A stretch of 64,000 bases of DNA from Pleurostoma richardsiae (taxonomy: Eukaryota > Ascomycota > Sordariomycetes > Calosphaeriales > Pleurostomataceae), in NCBI GenBank assembly GCA_030052745.1, contig JANBVO010000016.1, positions 1-64,000 of the forward strand. Direction: 5' to 3'. The position numbers and the translations under genes are program-made. The notes beneath the pieces were generated by a model, which was not told the origin of the DNA, searched no databases, and saw only the letters and a program-made list of their open reading frames with translations. The stretch's first letter is position 1. Every line of letters starts with the position of its first letter. Positions 33,136 to 47,222 of the stretch are shown here, piece by piece.

Positions 33136-35627
33136 TCACTTATACCCTGTCATGACAACCTGCACCCTCCCTGTCCGACTAGACTGCGCGATCCTCACCT
33201 CCGGATCGATCCCGTTGAGCCGCTCCTCGACGACATCATCGCTAAGCCGCGTCGAGTCCTCCAGTATCCAGGTCGTGTGCTCCGACACGATCTGCGCCAC
33301 CGCGTGCCAGTAGTTGCCCTGGCTCGAGTACCGCGTCCCGCGGAGGAAGACCGCCGCGATGGCGAAGCCGGCGGCCATGTTCACCGCGACGGTGCCGGCC
33401 ACGGCGAGCAGGCCCCGCAGGCGCCTCGGCGTCAGCACCAGGGTCGACGAGGTGACGGTCGCGTTGCCGTCGGCGTCGAACTGCGGGATCGCCTCGTTGA
33501 TGAAGGAGCCCGACAGCGCCGTGAGCGTGGCCTGCATGGCGACGCCGGGGCGGCCCGTCGTGTTGAGCGTGTCGCCGAATAGCGCCTGGTACTCGACGTG
33601 GGGCAGGAAGCTGGAGCGGCCGCTGCCCTGGGTGTCCATGAAGAGGGAGACGTTGCGCACGTTGGGCGAGTTGTAGAGGTTGTTGATGAGCTTGTTGGTG
33701 AAGAACTGCGAGGCGTTGAGGTGCTGCGAGTTCCGGATGGACTCGACCGAGAAGATCCCCCGGTCTTCGAGGGTCAAGTTGGGCTGCGACACGCCCAGCA
33801 TCTTTCGGACGGGCTCCGTATCCCAGGCCTTCTTGGCGGGGTCCCAGGCAACTGTGGGCTCGGAGAGGTCTCGCGCGCTGGATACCTCGACCTCGGAGAA
33901 GTCGAACGCCACTTGTTGGAAGCACATGGAGACGTCCAGCCTGAAGACGCCTTTCTCAATCCTCGTGCCGTTCTGCAGCCTTCCGCCGATGCTACGATCG
34001 TACGTGATCCACTCGCCGTCCGTGGATGAGACGTTAGGCAGCCCGAAGTTGCCGCTGAGGTAGGTGCTGTTTGGCCCGCTCCAAAGATCGTACGTCCCGT
34101 TGGTCCTAAAGTACAGGAAGACCTCAGCGTAGTTCGGGATCGGCTCGTCAGACAGGGTAGAGTTCGCCGCGCTCGATGCCACACTGTCGCCGTCCATCAG
34201 GCACATCCCCACCGCGAAACCCTGCCGAGCCTGCGTCTCAGGATACTGGAACTGCGGCAAGGAGCAATTGAAGCTTCTCGGAAAGCAGGAGCCCCTGGGG
34301 CAGTTAGCCGGGAGATTCATCCCGGCGTCTGCAAATGTCTGTTCGTAGGAGATGTTGCCCGAGATCGACAGGTAGAACGCTATGTACGCCGTAAACGGAG
34401 GGAGCACGTTCCCCGTGAGTACGGCGTCCATGGAGGGCCGCATACAGACAAACCTGGAACTGAAGCCGAAGGCGTTGCCTACGTATCTGCGCAGGGTGGA
34501 CCGCTGCGCCTGCGAGACGGGCAGGAAGACCCGTCTCATCACGCCGGTGTCGCTGAGGCCCGAGCTCGTCGGCGAGGTGTCCGCAGCTGATTGGACCTCT
34601 CCAAAGGGAACGTAAGCGGTAGGCCGTCCCAGCCAGTTGTTGACCTGGTGGTTGAGGGAGATGACCTCCCTCGTCATGTAGACGGGAAGGGTCTCGTTCC
34701 CGGGGTCGTCCACAAGATCCGAGAAGTCGAGGTCTGAGACTAAGATGGTCGACGAGAACTGCGTCGCGACGGCCGTGAGCAGGAGGACCACGATTAGAAT
34801 GGACTGGATGGCGGACTTCCGGGCGGACTTCAGCAGCAACCACGCGAGCCTGAACGGGCCGTCGTTGGAGCTGCGGATAACGGAGACCTCGGCGACGCGT
34901 GAAAGCGGGACGCCGTGCTTCTCCAGCATCACGGCAGCCACCATGCTGGTGTAAATGGAGGCCTGCGCGGTGATGGCGATCCTCATCAAAACGGTCGAAA
35001 GGGTGATTGCTTGCGTGATGAACTGCTGAAGCATGATCCACCGCCACAGCGCAGGAGCGCTCTCGCCTCCGGCCTCGCCCTCGCCAGTCCAGAGAAAGGT
35101 GATGAACGCCATAACGGCCAGTATTGTTACTGTACCGCCCAGGACAGTGGCCAGGCCGAGCAGGCCGAGCGAGTACCTGAGGAATCCATACTTGGATGTG
35201 CTTGCGGGGGGTTCATCATGCGAGCCGGCCTTCTTGTCGGTCCACGGCAGTGAGTATTCGACAGGATGTGACTTCCCAGCAAGCGGTGTTGGGCTTGGCT
35301 CTGTCGATAGCGGCCATTCGTCCTTCTCATTCGCATTTTCCTGCTTGGAAGTTCAGCATGCCGGGCGCATATAAACGGTCTAAAGATTTGAGAGACGCAC
35401 CATGTCGTATTCAATTGCTCAAATAGTCAAAATGCGACCGTTGAACAAAGCGCTGTAAGGTTGGTATAGTCAGTCGTCATCGGCAGGCCGCGGCCACGAC
35501 GGTCGACGGAGCCGGCCATGACCGCAGCCAGATCTGCATCTTTTAAGGTTGACGATCCCGCGATAGACTTCTCACCGGCTCGCGGGAGGTCTGCGGAGTC
35601 GGAGAGATCGCTTGCCCACCCGCCCAC
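33136..35627 (-). CDS. Uncharacterised multi-pass membrane protein with glycosylated ectodomain
   Basis: I do not recognise a named family. The main exon, 35343-33136, has no usable ATG in its open 5' part, so an upstream exon is needed. The best model joins 35627-35439 through a 95-nt GT-AG intron (acceptor after CCAAG), giving about 798 aa; an internal Met at 35517 could be the true start. The N-terminal 100 residues are cytosolic and polar. Three hydrophobic stretches follow (around RYSLGLLGLATVLGGTV, FITQAITLSTVLMRIAI and IQSILIVVLLLTAVAT), then a 450-residue region with at least ten Asn-X-Ser/Thr sites and several Cys, then a fourth hydrophobic stretch AVAGTVAVNMAAGFAIAAVF and a short polar tail. 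This fits a cell-surface protein. Similar unnamed proteins are, from memory, frequent in Sordariomycetes. Confidence 0.7.
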
Positions 35628-36407
35628 GTTTCGAAGCGCAGATCAATCAGTCACCGCAGCCGACTGCATGATCCCAGACGAGTCTGCCTTGCACCATACT
35701 GCATCTGGGGTGTGACGAACTGCCTGAGACAGAAGCCGGCATACACTTATCTCTGAGGATCCAGATCGTGGGCTCGGATCATGAATCCAGGTGGCTGCAG
35801 GGTTCACAGAGCCTTATCGCGGCATAGCTGCTGCTGCTGTTCTCACGAAGTCGTGCGCCTCAGATCAGCAGCGAGGGCCGTGCAGGCGACGTCGCAGGTC
35901 CCTGACCCGCGTCAGTTTGAACCCTCTCGATTGTGGACCCTGTCGGGAGCAGCAGGGCTGTGCTGCAGCTTCGCTTGCGCCCGCGCACGGTTGTGGGGTT
36001 GCCTGCAGGGCAGAATGGCAGGATGAGACCATCACCGTCGCGAAGGCTCTGTGAAGCCCTTGAATCCTCGTGAGCGCCTTCAGAATTGTTGAGTCCGCCT
36101 CAGTGCCGCACTGACACCTGACGGGACCTGATGGGTGCCACCCAAAGCACCCCTGTGCGGTCTCCACCATTGCAAGCCACGATTTGGGGGCTCATGCATG
36201 ATCACGATAGCTACACCCAATGGGCACCTCTCCCCATGTTGTACAAGTTCCAATTGGCTCACTATGCAAGGCGCCTTATGTACTCCTATAGGCTGCCAGC
36301 CCTACGTGGTAGACTCCAAATCCATGACGCCCACGACCGTCAACCACCGCCATCACCACCAACACCACGACCACCCTCTGCAGGCTGCAATCCAGAAAGC
36401 CGCCTCC
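35628..36407. other. Intergenic, 0.8 kb
   Basis: No gene is recognised; both flanking genes are on the minus strand, so this holds the membrane-protein promoter and the SDR 3' region. Confidence 0.5.
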
Positions 36408-38858
<2,451 letters not shown>

Positions 38859-41587
38859 CTAGTCCTTGAAGAAAGAGACGATGTACTTGAAGTCCGCGAC
38901 CTTCAGGCCGTGCTTGGGGTAGCAGATGTAGATGGGCTCGCCGTACGCGCCGAATTTCTCGCGGAACTCGCTCTTCTTGCTGAGGCTGAGGCTCTTGACG
39001 ATGGTGTCGTACGTCTTGGCTAGGAACTTGGCCCTGACCCCGGTCAGCTGCGAGCCCGGCGTGAGCCGCTGCGACACGCTGGCGCCGAACGTAACGGGGC
39101 CAGTGATGCCGGCGAGTGCCGTCTCGATGAGGACCTCAATGGTGCCGTTGGGCGTGCCCGGGAAGTCCAGCGCCCACTTGAGCTGCCACCCGTGGCGCGG
39201 CGCAAGCTTGGCCAGGACCACGAGCGCCAGCACCTTGCCGTCCTTCTCGGCGGCGAAGTAGCGGCGATGAGCCTGGTCGACCCACGGGCGCACCTCGGTC
39301 AGGTGAACCTGCTTCTTAGGGTCGCCAGCGCGGACCTTCTTCCACGCGTCGATGGCCTCCTCGGCCCGCCGAATGAAGTCCTCGTTGGGGCGCACCTCGT
39401 GGGTCTTGATGCCCTCGCGCTCGACACGGCGCGCGTAGTGGCCCTGCGGTGTCGCGTGCTTATCGGCGTCGACGCGCTGCTCTTCCGTGCAGCTTAGCGT
39501 GCGCCAGCCCATCTGCTCGCCGAGCACGCGCGCGACGTATTCAGAGACAAGCATCCAAATAGGCGTGAGCTTGAGCTCCTTCTCGACAAAGTCGATAAAG
39601 GCCGAAATAACCTCTCTGTACTGTGAGATGTCGCAGAGAGGGTCACCGACCACCATGGCGAACTTGTCCCTCTTGCTGTAGCCCACCGCAGCGCCGGTGG
39701 GGTGCCGCCAGATCTCAAACCGATCGTCGAGCCAAGACGTGTTGGAGGCGTCGCCGTAGTTGGCAATGAGTTCCTCCAGAGGAGGCATTTTGCCATCCTT
39801 ACGCGGCCTTGTGGTGTCCGCGTCGGGATGAGGCAGACCTGGAGACCTCGCGGGCAGCGACTTGGGGTCCCGATGGTACATCGTGGCATACCGGACGTCT
39901 CCAAGGTTCAGATAAAAGGCGACAACTCTCTCGAGGCCGAGGCCAGCACCACCGTGGGGAGGGGCACCGAGATCGAACGCACTGAGATACTCCTCCATGC
40001 CGTTGTCGCTGATGCCAACCGCGTCCATGTTCTTCCTGAGAAGCTTGGCGTCGTGGATACGCTGCCCACCGCTGCAGATCTCTTGGCCCCGCAGGAAGAT
40101 ATCGAATGAATTCGTCCATTTCGGATCATCCTCGTCCCTGTGGGTGTAGAAAGGTCGCGCACTGGCAGGGAACTTATCGATGATGTAGTAGTCCGTCTTG
40201 TACTTCTCCCTGATGATCTCTCCGAGGCGAATCTCGTCTCGCGTCGAAAGGTCCTCTTCCTCGACCTCCCGGCCGTCGTCCCGAAGCAACTGAAGCGCCT
40301 CTTTGAATTTGAAAATTGGAGTCTCTTCAAGCCACAGCAGATCCTCGCTCGGGAATCGCTCGCGGGCGATCGCCAGCTCGGGCATCTTTTGGACTGCCCT
40401 GAAGATGGCCTTGAGGGACTTGTCGACAGTCATCATCACCTCATGATAGTCCTCTGTGATCTCCATTTCGATATCCAGGCCAGTGTACTCGGCCAAGTGC
40501 CTCTTGGTGTTCGAGTTCTCTGCTCTGAAGACGGGACCAACCTATGGGAATGTAAGCGTAGCTCTATCTCAAGATGTGTCTGGTTGAAACTCACCTCGAA
40601 GACCTTCTTGAAGTCTGCGGAAATGGACATCTGCTTATTCAGTTGCGGGCTCTGCGCGAGGAAGGCAGCGCGACCAAAGTAGTTAACTTTGAACACCTCT
40701 GCGCCACTTTCTGCGGCAGCCGGCTGCAGCTTCGGGGTCTGAATCTCGATGAAGCCCATGTCATCCAGGGTCTTCCTCCACTCTCTCACCATTGCGGCGC
40801 GGATGCGGAAAATGGCCTGGTTGGCGGGATGGCGGAGGTCCAGCACGCGATTGTGGAACAGACGGCTGTGGACAGGCTCCGTGAGGCTGTAGTTATCAAA
40901 AGGCAGGTCCTCGGCGGAGCTGATGAGGTGGATGGAGTAGATGAGGACCTCGACGTCGGGGTGGGTTGCCGACTTGACGGGTTCCTTGGGGGTTTTCAGC
41001 GTGCCCTGGACCTGGACTATGGACTCGGGGTGCAGCCGCTGGACCCATTTGACCATATGAGGCGTGGTGTGCTCCAGGACACCCTGGATGGAGTGGGTGG
41101 AGTCACGGAAGAGGAGGAAGTCAAGAGCAGAGGAGATGCGACGCTGATGGTGGATGCGGCAGCGGAAGGTGACCTCGGAGCCGATGGGCATCTCGGCCGC
41201 CTCGGCAATGGACTTGAGGGCGAGGTGGTGGTGGTCTGCAGGGTGGTGACTGGCGTTCTCGAACTCGGTCTGCCCGTACCGAGCCTGCGTCTCCTCGTCC
41301 TCCTCGCGCTTGGCCTTCTCCTCCTCGGCCTTCCGGCGCTCATCGATCTCCTGCTGGATGCGCTGCCGCCGGTCATCCTTCTCCTCCTTAGACTTGCGCC
41401 GGTCCTCGCTGCGGCGGGAGGAGGCGCGCGACGAGTGGGACGTGCGGCCCAGAGCCTCCTTCATGCTGCCGGTGGGCGTGGCCGACCGCGACCGCATGGG
41501 AGACGTGATCCGGTCGCGAATCTTGGCGAAGGTCGCCATGGCGGGCGCTCTTGCGCGGTGGACGGAGTCCATAGAGTCTCTCGTCAT
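38859..41587 (-). CDS. erdS: Ergosteryl-3-beta-O-L-aspartate synthase: AspRS-DUF2156 fusion
   Basis: This 891-aa fusion has exons 41587-40595 and 40541-38859 (53-nt GT-AG intron, joining KVFE to VGPVFRAE). Residues 1-90 are Ser/Arg-rich then a charged Lys/Glu helix. About 110-230 form the OB anticodon-binding domain. About 240-560 are a class IIb aspartyl-tRNA synthetase core with motif 1 (FIEIQTPKL), AQSPQL, motif 2 (FRAENSNTKRH, near 336) and motif 3 (GLGLERV, near 531). A normal eukaryotic AspRS would end after the RDPK block; here a further 310 residues follow, beginning near PLEELIANYGD, with the GNAT-like DUF2156 fold (WRHPTGAAVGYSKRDKFAMVVGDP, then WMLVSEYVARVLGE). This matches ErdS, which uses Asp-tRNA to aspartylate ergosterol (Yakobov and colleagues, 2020). 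It should be distinct from the housekeeping AspRS gene, which is not in this window. Confidence 0.92.
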
Positions 41588-43648
41588 TTTTGCGGTTTGG
41601 CCGGGAGAGCCGGAACACGAACGAGGAGACAGGAAGGACTCAACGAGGGGGTAGTGAAGGGTCTATGGGACAGACCCGAGGATGGCAGTTGCGCCACAGA
41701 CTCTTTGGTGGGTGTGAATCTCGTACTGCACTGCACAGTATGTACAGAGTATGGTGAGGAACGAGAGGCAGTGCAAACGCGAGCCAAGAGGGCGAGCGCA
41801 CGCTCGGAGGATTATAAAGGAGCAGAGGCACGGCAGGACGCGGGGTGGGACGGGGTACACGGGCAGCCCGTGCAGGTAGCAGCCGGCCATGACGGAAGGA
41901 ATGCTGGACACCGGGTCATCGAAAAGGGCAAGGTACCTGAAGTATCTCCATTACGGAGCACCTTCCAGAAGATCCGCTGGGTCCGCGTATCTTATCTGCC
42001 CCTGCTATTGGCCGCTTTCGTCATAGACCGCCCAATGCCGGTGCCTCCGTTGGGCTGAATAAGTGGCCCGCCGCCGCAAACCCGCGACATGCCTGACAGC
42101 CAGCCTGCTTGCCTGCCTCCCGCCAGCAAGGCAGCCAAGGACAGCCAGCCAGTCAGTCATCCGGCTCCCGACAGCTTGTGAGAGCGTCCGCGATGTACTG
42201 TGTACGTGCAGGCTGTCCGTACCACTCTACTCCAGAGTACGTCGTGCCCTCAGAAAGGAAAGCCGAAAGCCGCGCTCTCGGACTCGCTCTTTGGCCCGGA
42301 CAAGTGGCTCCGAGCCGGAAGCTTATTTCGCACGTAATTGGAGAATATGCACGCTGTTGCCCCTCCATTATATACAAGGCACCGCAGATCCAGAAATAGA
42401 GTAAAACCAAAATAACGCCCTCTCAAAAGCTGCCTCTCTGAACCAATTGCCCTGAATTCTGCTACCCGTGCTATTCCCCCCTTGCCTTATGTCAGTGTCA
42501 CTTCAAGTGTCACTTTCGCTGCTCTTCGCCAGCCCTGCCAGGGAACAATCCATGCTGTGCCGTCCACCTCTGGCCAGACCTACAGTGTAACGTACAGTGC
42601 ATACGTCAGGGAGATGGTGACGTCACTTATTAATTGCCCCTCCCCCGGTTTCCCAGCCTCCCAACGGGATGCTGTTGCATCGGGGGAAGTGCCGGAGGTA
42701 AGCCTGTTCCTCGCATGCTCACGAAAGAATTTTTCGGCGAAAACAGGCAGAGGCACCCCGTGCGCAATTCGGAGACCCCGTTCAATCAAAGGTTGAGGTA
42801 AGCTTTTTGTCAGGATACCTAAGGTAGCTTACCCATACAATGTGAAGCCCGAGGTAAATCGGGGACCTCCTTACGTCCCGCGCCCGTCGTACCTGCGTGT
42901 ACTCGGGTCTTGCTTAGTATCAGTTACTTGGCTCCGTATTCGCTCCGTATAAGAGCGTTTTGGTGTGCCTACCCCACAGATACTCTCGTAAGCAAAGAAG
43001 GCCTGAGGCACTCAATTTTTGTGCCTGAGGTATTAAGTGTCCAAGGAAGAAGGACCTTACCTAAGCTACGGCGTTCGGCGAGTGGACCACAGTTCGCCCC
43101 GCACTCACGTTGAGTCTCTCGGCGGCGACCGTGGACCCCTCTGGCCCTCCTTAGCAGACAAGCAGACTAAGGGGCTGGTTTATCCTGAATTCTGAGATCT
43201 CCTGTGCTCCTGAGCTCTGAATGGCCGAGACTCATTCGAAGACCATCGAACCACAATCGATAAGTTTAGCGGGCACAGCATCATCCGACACGCCGCTGTA
43301 AGTGGCTTCAACCCTGCGCCCGTTGCGTAATGCTGCATGCCGCAGCAGAGACAGGCGACCGTTGACTTTATCCGGGTTTCTCGACTCGCCTGAAATCTTG
43401 CTGTTTCAACTTCCGACTCATTTACTCTCTGCTTGTCAATCATCCAATAACACCAAACCTCAATCAAGACAATTGTCCCCGAGGAATTCGACCGACTCTT
43501 GACTGACTACTGTTGGTGGACGGGGCCCCTTTCTTTGTCACCAGATCAGCTTGCTGCTGCTTGCTGCCATGTGCACCAAGGGCAGCCGACTCAACTGGCA
43601 CCTATGAAACGAAGCCGTTCCTGTGGTTGCTGCACGTCCCCCTCCACC
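41588..43648. promoter_or_regulatory. Shared upstream region of erdS and the divergent hydrolase
   Basis: This is 2.06 kb between head-to-head genes. Open frames are short and unsupported. It includes tandem-like AGCCAGCCTGC/CAGCC repeats near 42096-42155 and CT-rich stretches. It may be a shared regulatory region for both genes, which is an inference from orientation. Confidence 0.4.
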
Positions 43649-44866
43649 ATGGCTGAACTTGTCAGGATCGCTACCGCACCTGACGAGCCCACCGCTCCCG
43701 AGCCTCCCGACTCGCCTGAGGAATACATGAACCCCCTCGAGACCACTTCCAGATGGCTGCTGTCCGCCCGTGCTTACGCCATCCGCTCTGCTGCTAGCCT
43801 CGCCTACTCTCTGTCCAACCGCCAGAGCCCTTCCGCCCCGAGTTCCTCCCGCGTTATCTACCTCGACTCCCGCCTCTCGAAACACTGGACGGGCAAGGGC
43901 GAGATCCGTGTCGATGTCTACATTCCCGATGGTGGCGGCAGCAACGGCAGCAGCATCTCCGTCGGCGCCGACACGAACAAGCGACCCGCCATTATTAACT
44001 TGCATGGCGGCGGCTTCGTGCTCGGCCAGGGCACCGATGACGCCCGCTGGGCCGGCGCCGCGATGGACGCCCTCGGCGCCGTTGTCTTCGCCGTGAACTA
44101 CCGCCTCGCGCCGAGCTACCCCTTCCCCACCGCCGTCGAGGACTCCGCCGACGCCATCCTCCAGATCGCCGACCGAGCCCGCGAGTTCGGCATCGACCCC
44201 GACAAGATCCTGCTGTCAGGCTTCTCCGCGGGCGGCAACCTCGCCCTGGCGGCCTGGGTGCTGCTGCAGAGCCCGGCGAAGTGGGACTACACCCTTCCCT
44301 GCGCCCCGCCGCGCATCAACGGCTTCGTCCTCTACTACCCGCTCCTCGACTGGACGCTCAGCCGGCCCCGCAAGCGCATGGTGTGCCCGCGGCCGGAGAT
44401 GACGCTGCCCAAGGGCCTGACCGACCTCTTCGACGCCTCGTACATCTACCCGCCGCGCCCCCGGCACGAGCTCACGGACCCCCTGCTGTCGCCGGGCCTC
44501 ATGCCGGACGAGCTGCTCGACCTGCTACCGCCGCTGCATCTGGTGCTCTGCGAGTTCGACATGCTGCTGATCGAGGGCCAGATGTTCGCGGAGCGGCTGC
44601 GGGCCAGGGGCAAGGAGGTCACCGTCCGGGTCGTCAAGGACGCCAAGCACGGCTGGGACAAGCCGCCGCCGCTGCTGCCTAAGGAGAGTGCGACGCTGGA
44701 GTACGCCGAGGCGATCAAGTCGATCGCGGAGTGGCTGGCGAGGGAGGAGGGCCAAGAGATGGAGGAGATGGACAGACGAGCGGACGATGAGAAGGCGAGG
44801 ATGGAGGGTAGGGCCCGAGATATGGGGCAGTCGTCGTCGTCATCTTCATCGTCAGCGTCGGAATAG
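43649..44866 (+). CDS. HSL-type alpha/beta hydrolase, candidate ergosteryl-aspartate hydrolase
   Basis: The product is an intronless 405-aa alpha/beta-hydrolase-3 enzyme. I chose the start at 43649 because it has a strong CCACCATGG context; the frame is open further up, with ATGs at 43604 and 43499. Numbering from 43649, the oxyanion motif HGGG is at 119-122, the nucleophile Ser193 sits in GFSAGG, Asp304 in CEFDML and His334 in DAKHGW, so the hormone-sensitive-lipase-type triad is complete. YRLAPSYPFP is the usual family block. A long Ser-rich acidic tail ends the protein. Known fungal ErdH, which strips Asp from ergosteryl-aspartate, is an alpha/beta hydrolase; the head-to-head position beside erdS makes that role plausible. 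Sequence alone allows any small-ester or lactone substrate, so I leave the symbol blank. Confidence 0.85.
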   Translation: MAELVRIATAPDEPTAPEPPDSPEEYMNPLETTSRWLLSARAYAIRSAASLAYSLSNRQSPSAPSSSRVIYLDSRLSKHWTGKGEIRVDVYIPDGGGSNGSSISVGADTNKRPAIINLHGGGFVLGQGTDDARWAGAAMDALGAVVFAVNYRLAPSYPFPTAVEDSADAILQIADRAREFGIDPDKILLSGFSAGGNLALAAWVLLQSPAKWDYTLPCAPPRINGFVLYYPLLDWTLSRPRKRMVCPRPEMTLPKGLTDLFDASYIYPPRPRHELTDPLLSPGLMPDELLDLLPPLHLVLCEFDMLLIEGQMFAERLRARGKEVTVRVVKDAKHGWDKPPPLLPKESATLEYAEAIKSIAEWLAREEGQEMEEMDRRADDEKARMEGRARDMGQSSSSSSSSASE

Positions 44867-45744
44867 GAGATATTTCTGTCAGGCGCTTAGCCACTTGCAC
44901 ATTGCGGCTACACAGCCGCGGGAGGACAGCGTTGGCTTGCATAGACACATAGAATCTGTACAGTATTAATGATTGTCTACGAACATGGTTATTGTTATCT
45001 AATACAGCTTGAGTATCAGACTGTCATCCCTAGTTCTACCGCCGGCACGGCTACATCTGGCGTGATTACAGCGAGACACGATACCGAGACCTTACTGAAG
45101 AAAGGGGACTTGCCCCGTCAGCATGGAGCACTTGCGGTTCTTCCAATCACTCAGACAGGGCACAGAATACAAGGCAAGATACACTCCGGCCGTTCTCCGT
45201 AATACCGGCCAAGGTCCGGTGTGCGAGGCCCTGGGGCATCCGGAGCCACCATGGTGATGATACACATACGGGGTGAGGAGAATCAGCATCAATTCTACTA
45301 CCGTTTCCACTCCGCCCCGCCATCCTGCGACTGCCAGCCACGGCTCATCTACACGTTTACGACTCGGTTTGTCTGAAAGACGCCTCTGTAGCCGGTAAAG
45401 AGGAGTCGCTGCCTCACCTGATGCCGTGCTCTGCTTCTATGACGATGTCCTCCTCCCCCGGATGTACGGAGGTACCTCACCTTGGTGTCCCTGACGTCAC
45501 AACGACATCGAGCTGATATGACCTCCAACCAGCCTCCTCCTCTCCAGTTGTGAACTGATGGCTGGTCGTCGAATATAATCAGAGCAATTGAGCCTCCTGC
45601 GACATCTTACCTACCTTGTCTACCTGGTACCTAGTCCTGCGCTTTCTCCGACCTCACCAACGAACATCGCCTAGCCTGCAGACAGTCTCGACGACGAACC
45701 GACCACTCTCCCTACACAAGAAACACCACACACAGATCCCGACA
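44867..45744. other. Intergenic, 0.9 kb
   Basis: No gene is seen. The last 200 bases before 45745 are C/T-rich and likely carry the promoter and leader of the next gene. Confidence 0.5.
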
Positions 45745-46193
45745 ATGCTCTCACGCACAGCTGCCGCCCTCGCCCGCAACCCTGCCGCCCGCCGGCCTCT
45801 GCAGCAGCAGCGGCGCCTCCTCGCGACGGCCAAGGACGACCTTACCTCGCAGGGCAAGACGTCCGAGTTCACGAAGGAAGGGCACCGGCCCAAGAGCAGC
45901 ACGGGGACGTACGCGTGAGTTCCTTCCCCCTGTCCTCTCCTTATGCTCTCTTTCGGCCTCTTCAGCTGGCTAGCTGGCTAGCTTGGCCCAATTCGGGTAA
46001 TTCTGCTCTGTGTCCCCCCCGGCTGACACTCATCTATAGTATTGCTGCCGGCGCGACGGCGTTCATCGCCGCCGGGTACTTCGCGATGACGGGGCGGCCC
46101 GAGAAGGTCGGCGAGCTGAGCAAGAAGACGGACCCGAGCGCGTTGAAGCACATGACACCGGCGAACGGGCCCCAGGGATCCGGACGTTCCTAA
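45745..46193 (+). CDS. Small mitochondrial single-pass protein, 107 aa
   Basis: I do not recognise a named family. Exons are 45745-45914 and 46040-46193, joined across a 125-nt GT-AG intron that splits an Ala codon. The first 27 residues (MLSRTAAALARNPAARRP, then QQQRRLLA) are Arg/Ala/Leu-rich with no acidic residue, a textbook mitochondrial targeting peptide. After a hydrophilic stretch, exon 2 begins with IAAGATAFIAAGYFAM, one short membrane span, followed by a polar Lys/Pro tail. The layout suggests an inner-membrane accessory subunit. Function cannot be inferred from the sequence. Confidence 0.75.
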
Positions 46194-47222
46194 AGTGAGG
46201 TCGTAAGCCTTGTTGCCGGTCTCGGGAAAGGGTTAGGAGTGATTGGTCTCGGGCATCACTTTGCTGGCTCGCGTCCCGCGCTGGGATCGCGTGGGAAAGT
46301 AGGTATCTGTGAGAAGAAAAGATTGAGCAGCGCACTCAGAAAAAAAGCATGACCGTGAGAGGCTGGTGTACACCTCTTGTATTCTAACTCATCCTGACAC
46401 ACAGAAACGGAAAATTGACCAATTGACCGAACTGAGCTTGAAAAATCGATCAGTAAATTGCTGATGGGTGTGGCATGCTTCTGGTGGCTAGGTATGGAGG
46501 CCTGGAATATCACCTAAGGCTGGCACGCTGGCTCAGCTATGTCGAAACTGACGGCAGTGAAGACCCATATCGAGTTGCGGCGCTCTAGGCGTCGGTTGGT
46601 GCTCTTCATCCAACCTATCATGGTGATGCCGTGATGCATCTGACCGCATCACGTCAGTTGCACGAACGAGGCAGAGGCGAAGAACCGAGTGTGAAACATA
46701 AAGCAAGTTCATGTACGACCTCAAACACCATCGTATATACATGCACGGGCGTTGCACCACGTAGCAGCACATCCCCCCTCGTTCCCACCTCGTCATGCGT
46801 CCAGCGTTGAGTCCAAGACGGCCCACGTACCGAGGAGTTCGAATTACAAAAACAATATCAGTCCCGCCAGAAAAATGATGGACCCCCACTGCTAGATTTC
46901 CCTTTTTCGTGCGTGTGTCCAACGCGGATAAACGATAGCAGTGGCCGCCATATACCCAAGAAGAGTAAAAAGAAGGTCGCTCGAGTGTGCAATCCCCGTC
47001 GTATATGTTGTCCGCTGGTGACAGGTGGTGGTTTCATGCTGGAGAAACGGGAGAAACGGAGGCGTTTCTCTCGACTGGCTTTTGCTCGCTCTCGTCGGCC
47101 CGAGGCTATCATGCGTGCTGCCCGGAACGACCGGGCGTCCAAAACATCATTGTCCAATCAACGCCGATTGTCCACGCCATGGACAGAAAGCATTCGTTTC
47201 AGAGCCGAAAAAAAGTCACCCC
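46194..47222. other. Convergent 3' region, 1.0 kb
   Basis: This lies between two convergent small genes; no supportable gene. A/T-rich segments suggest untranslated regions. Confidence 0.5.

Noticed and set aside
40574-42058. 494-codon plus-strand frame
   Set aside because: Antisense to the first exon of the AspRS-DUF2156 gene; no motif. Its apparent length comes from G/C-rich codons on the other strand.
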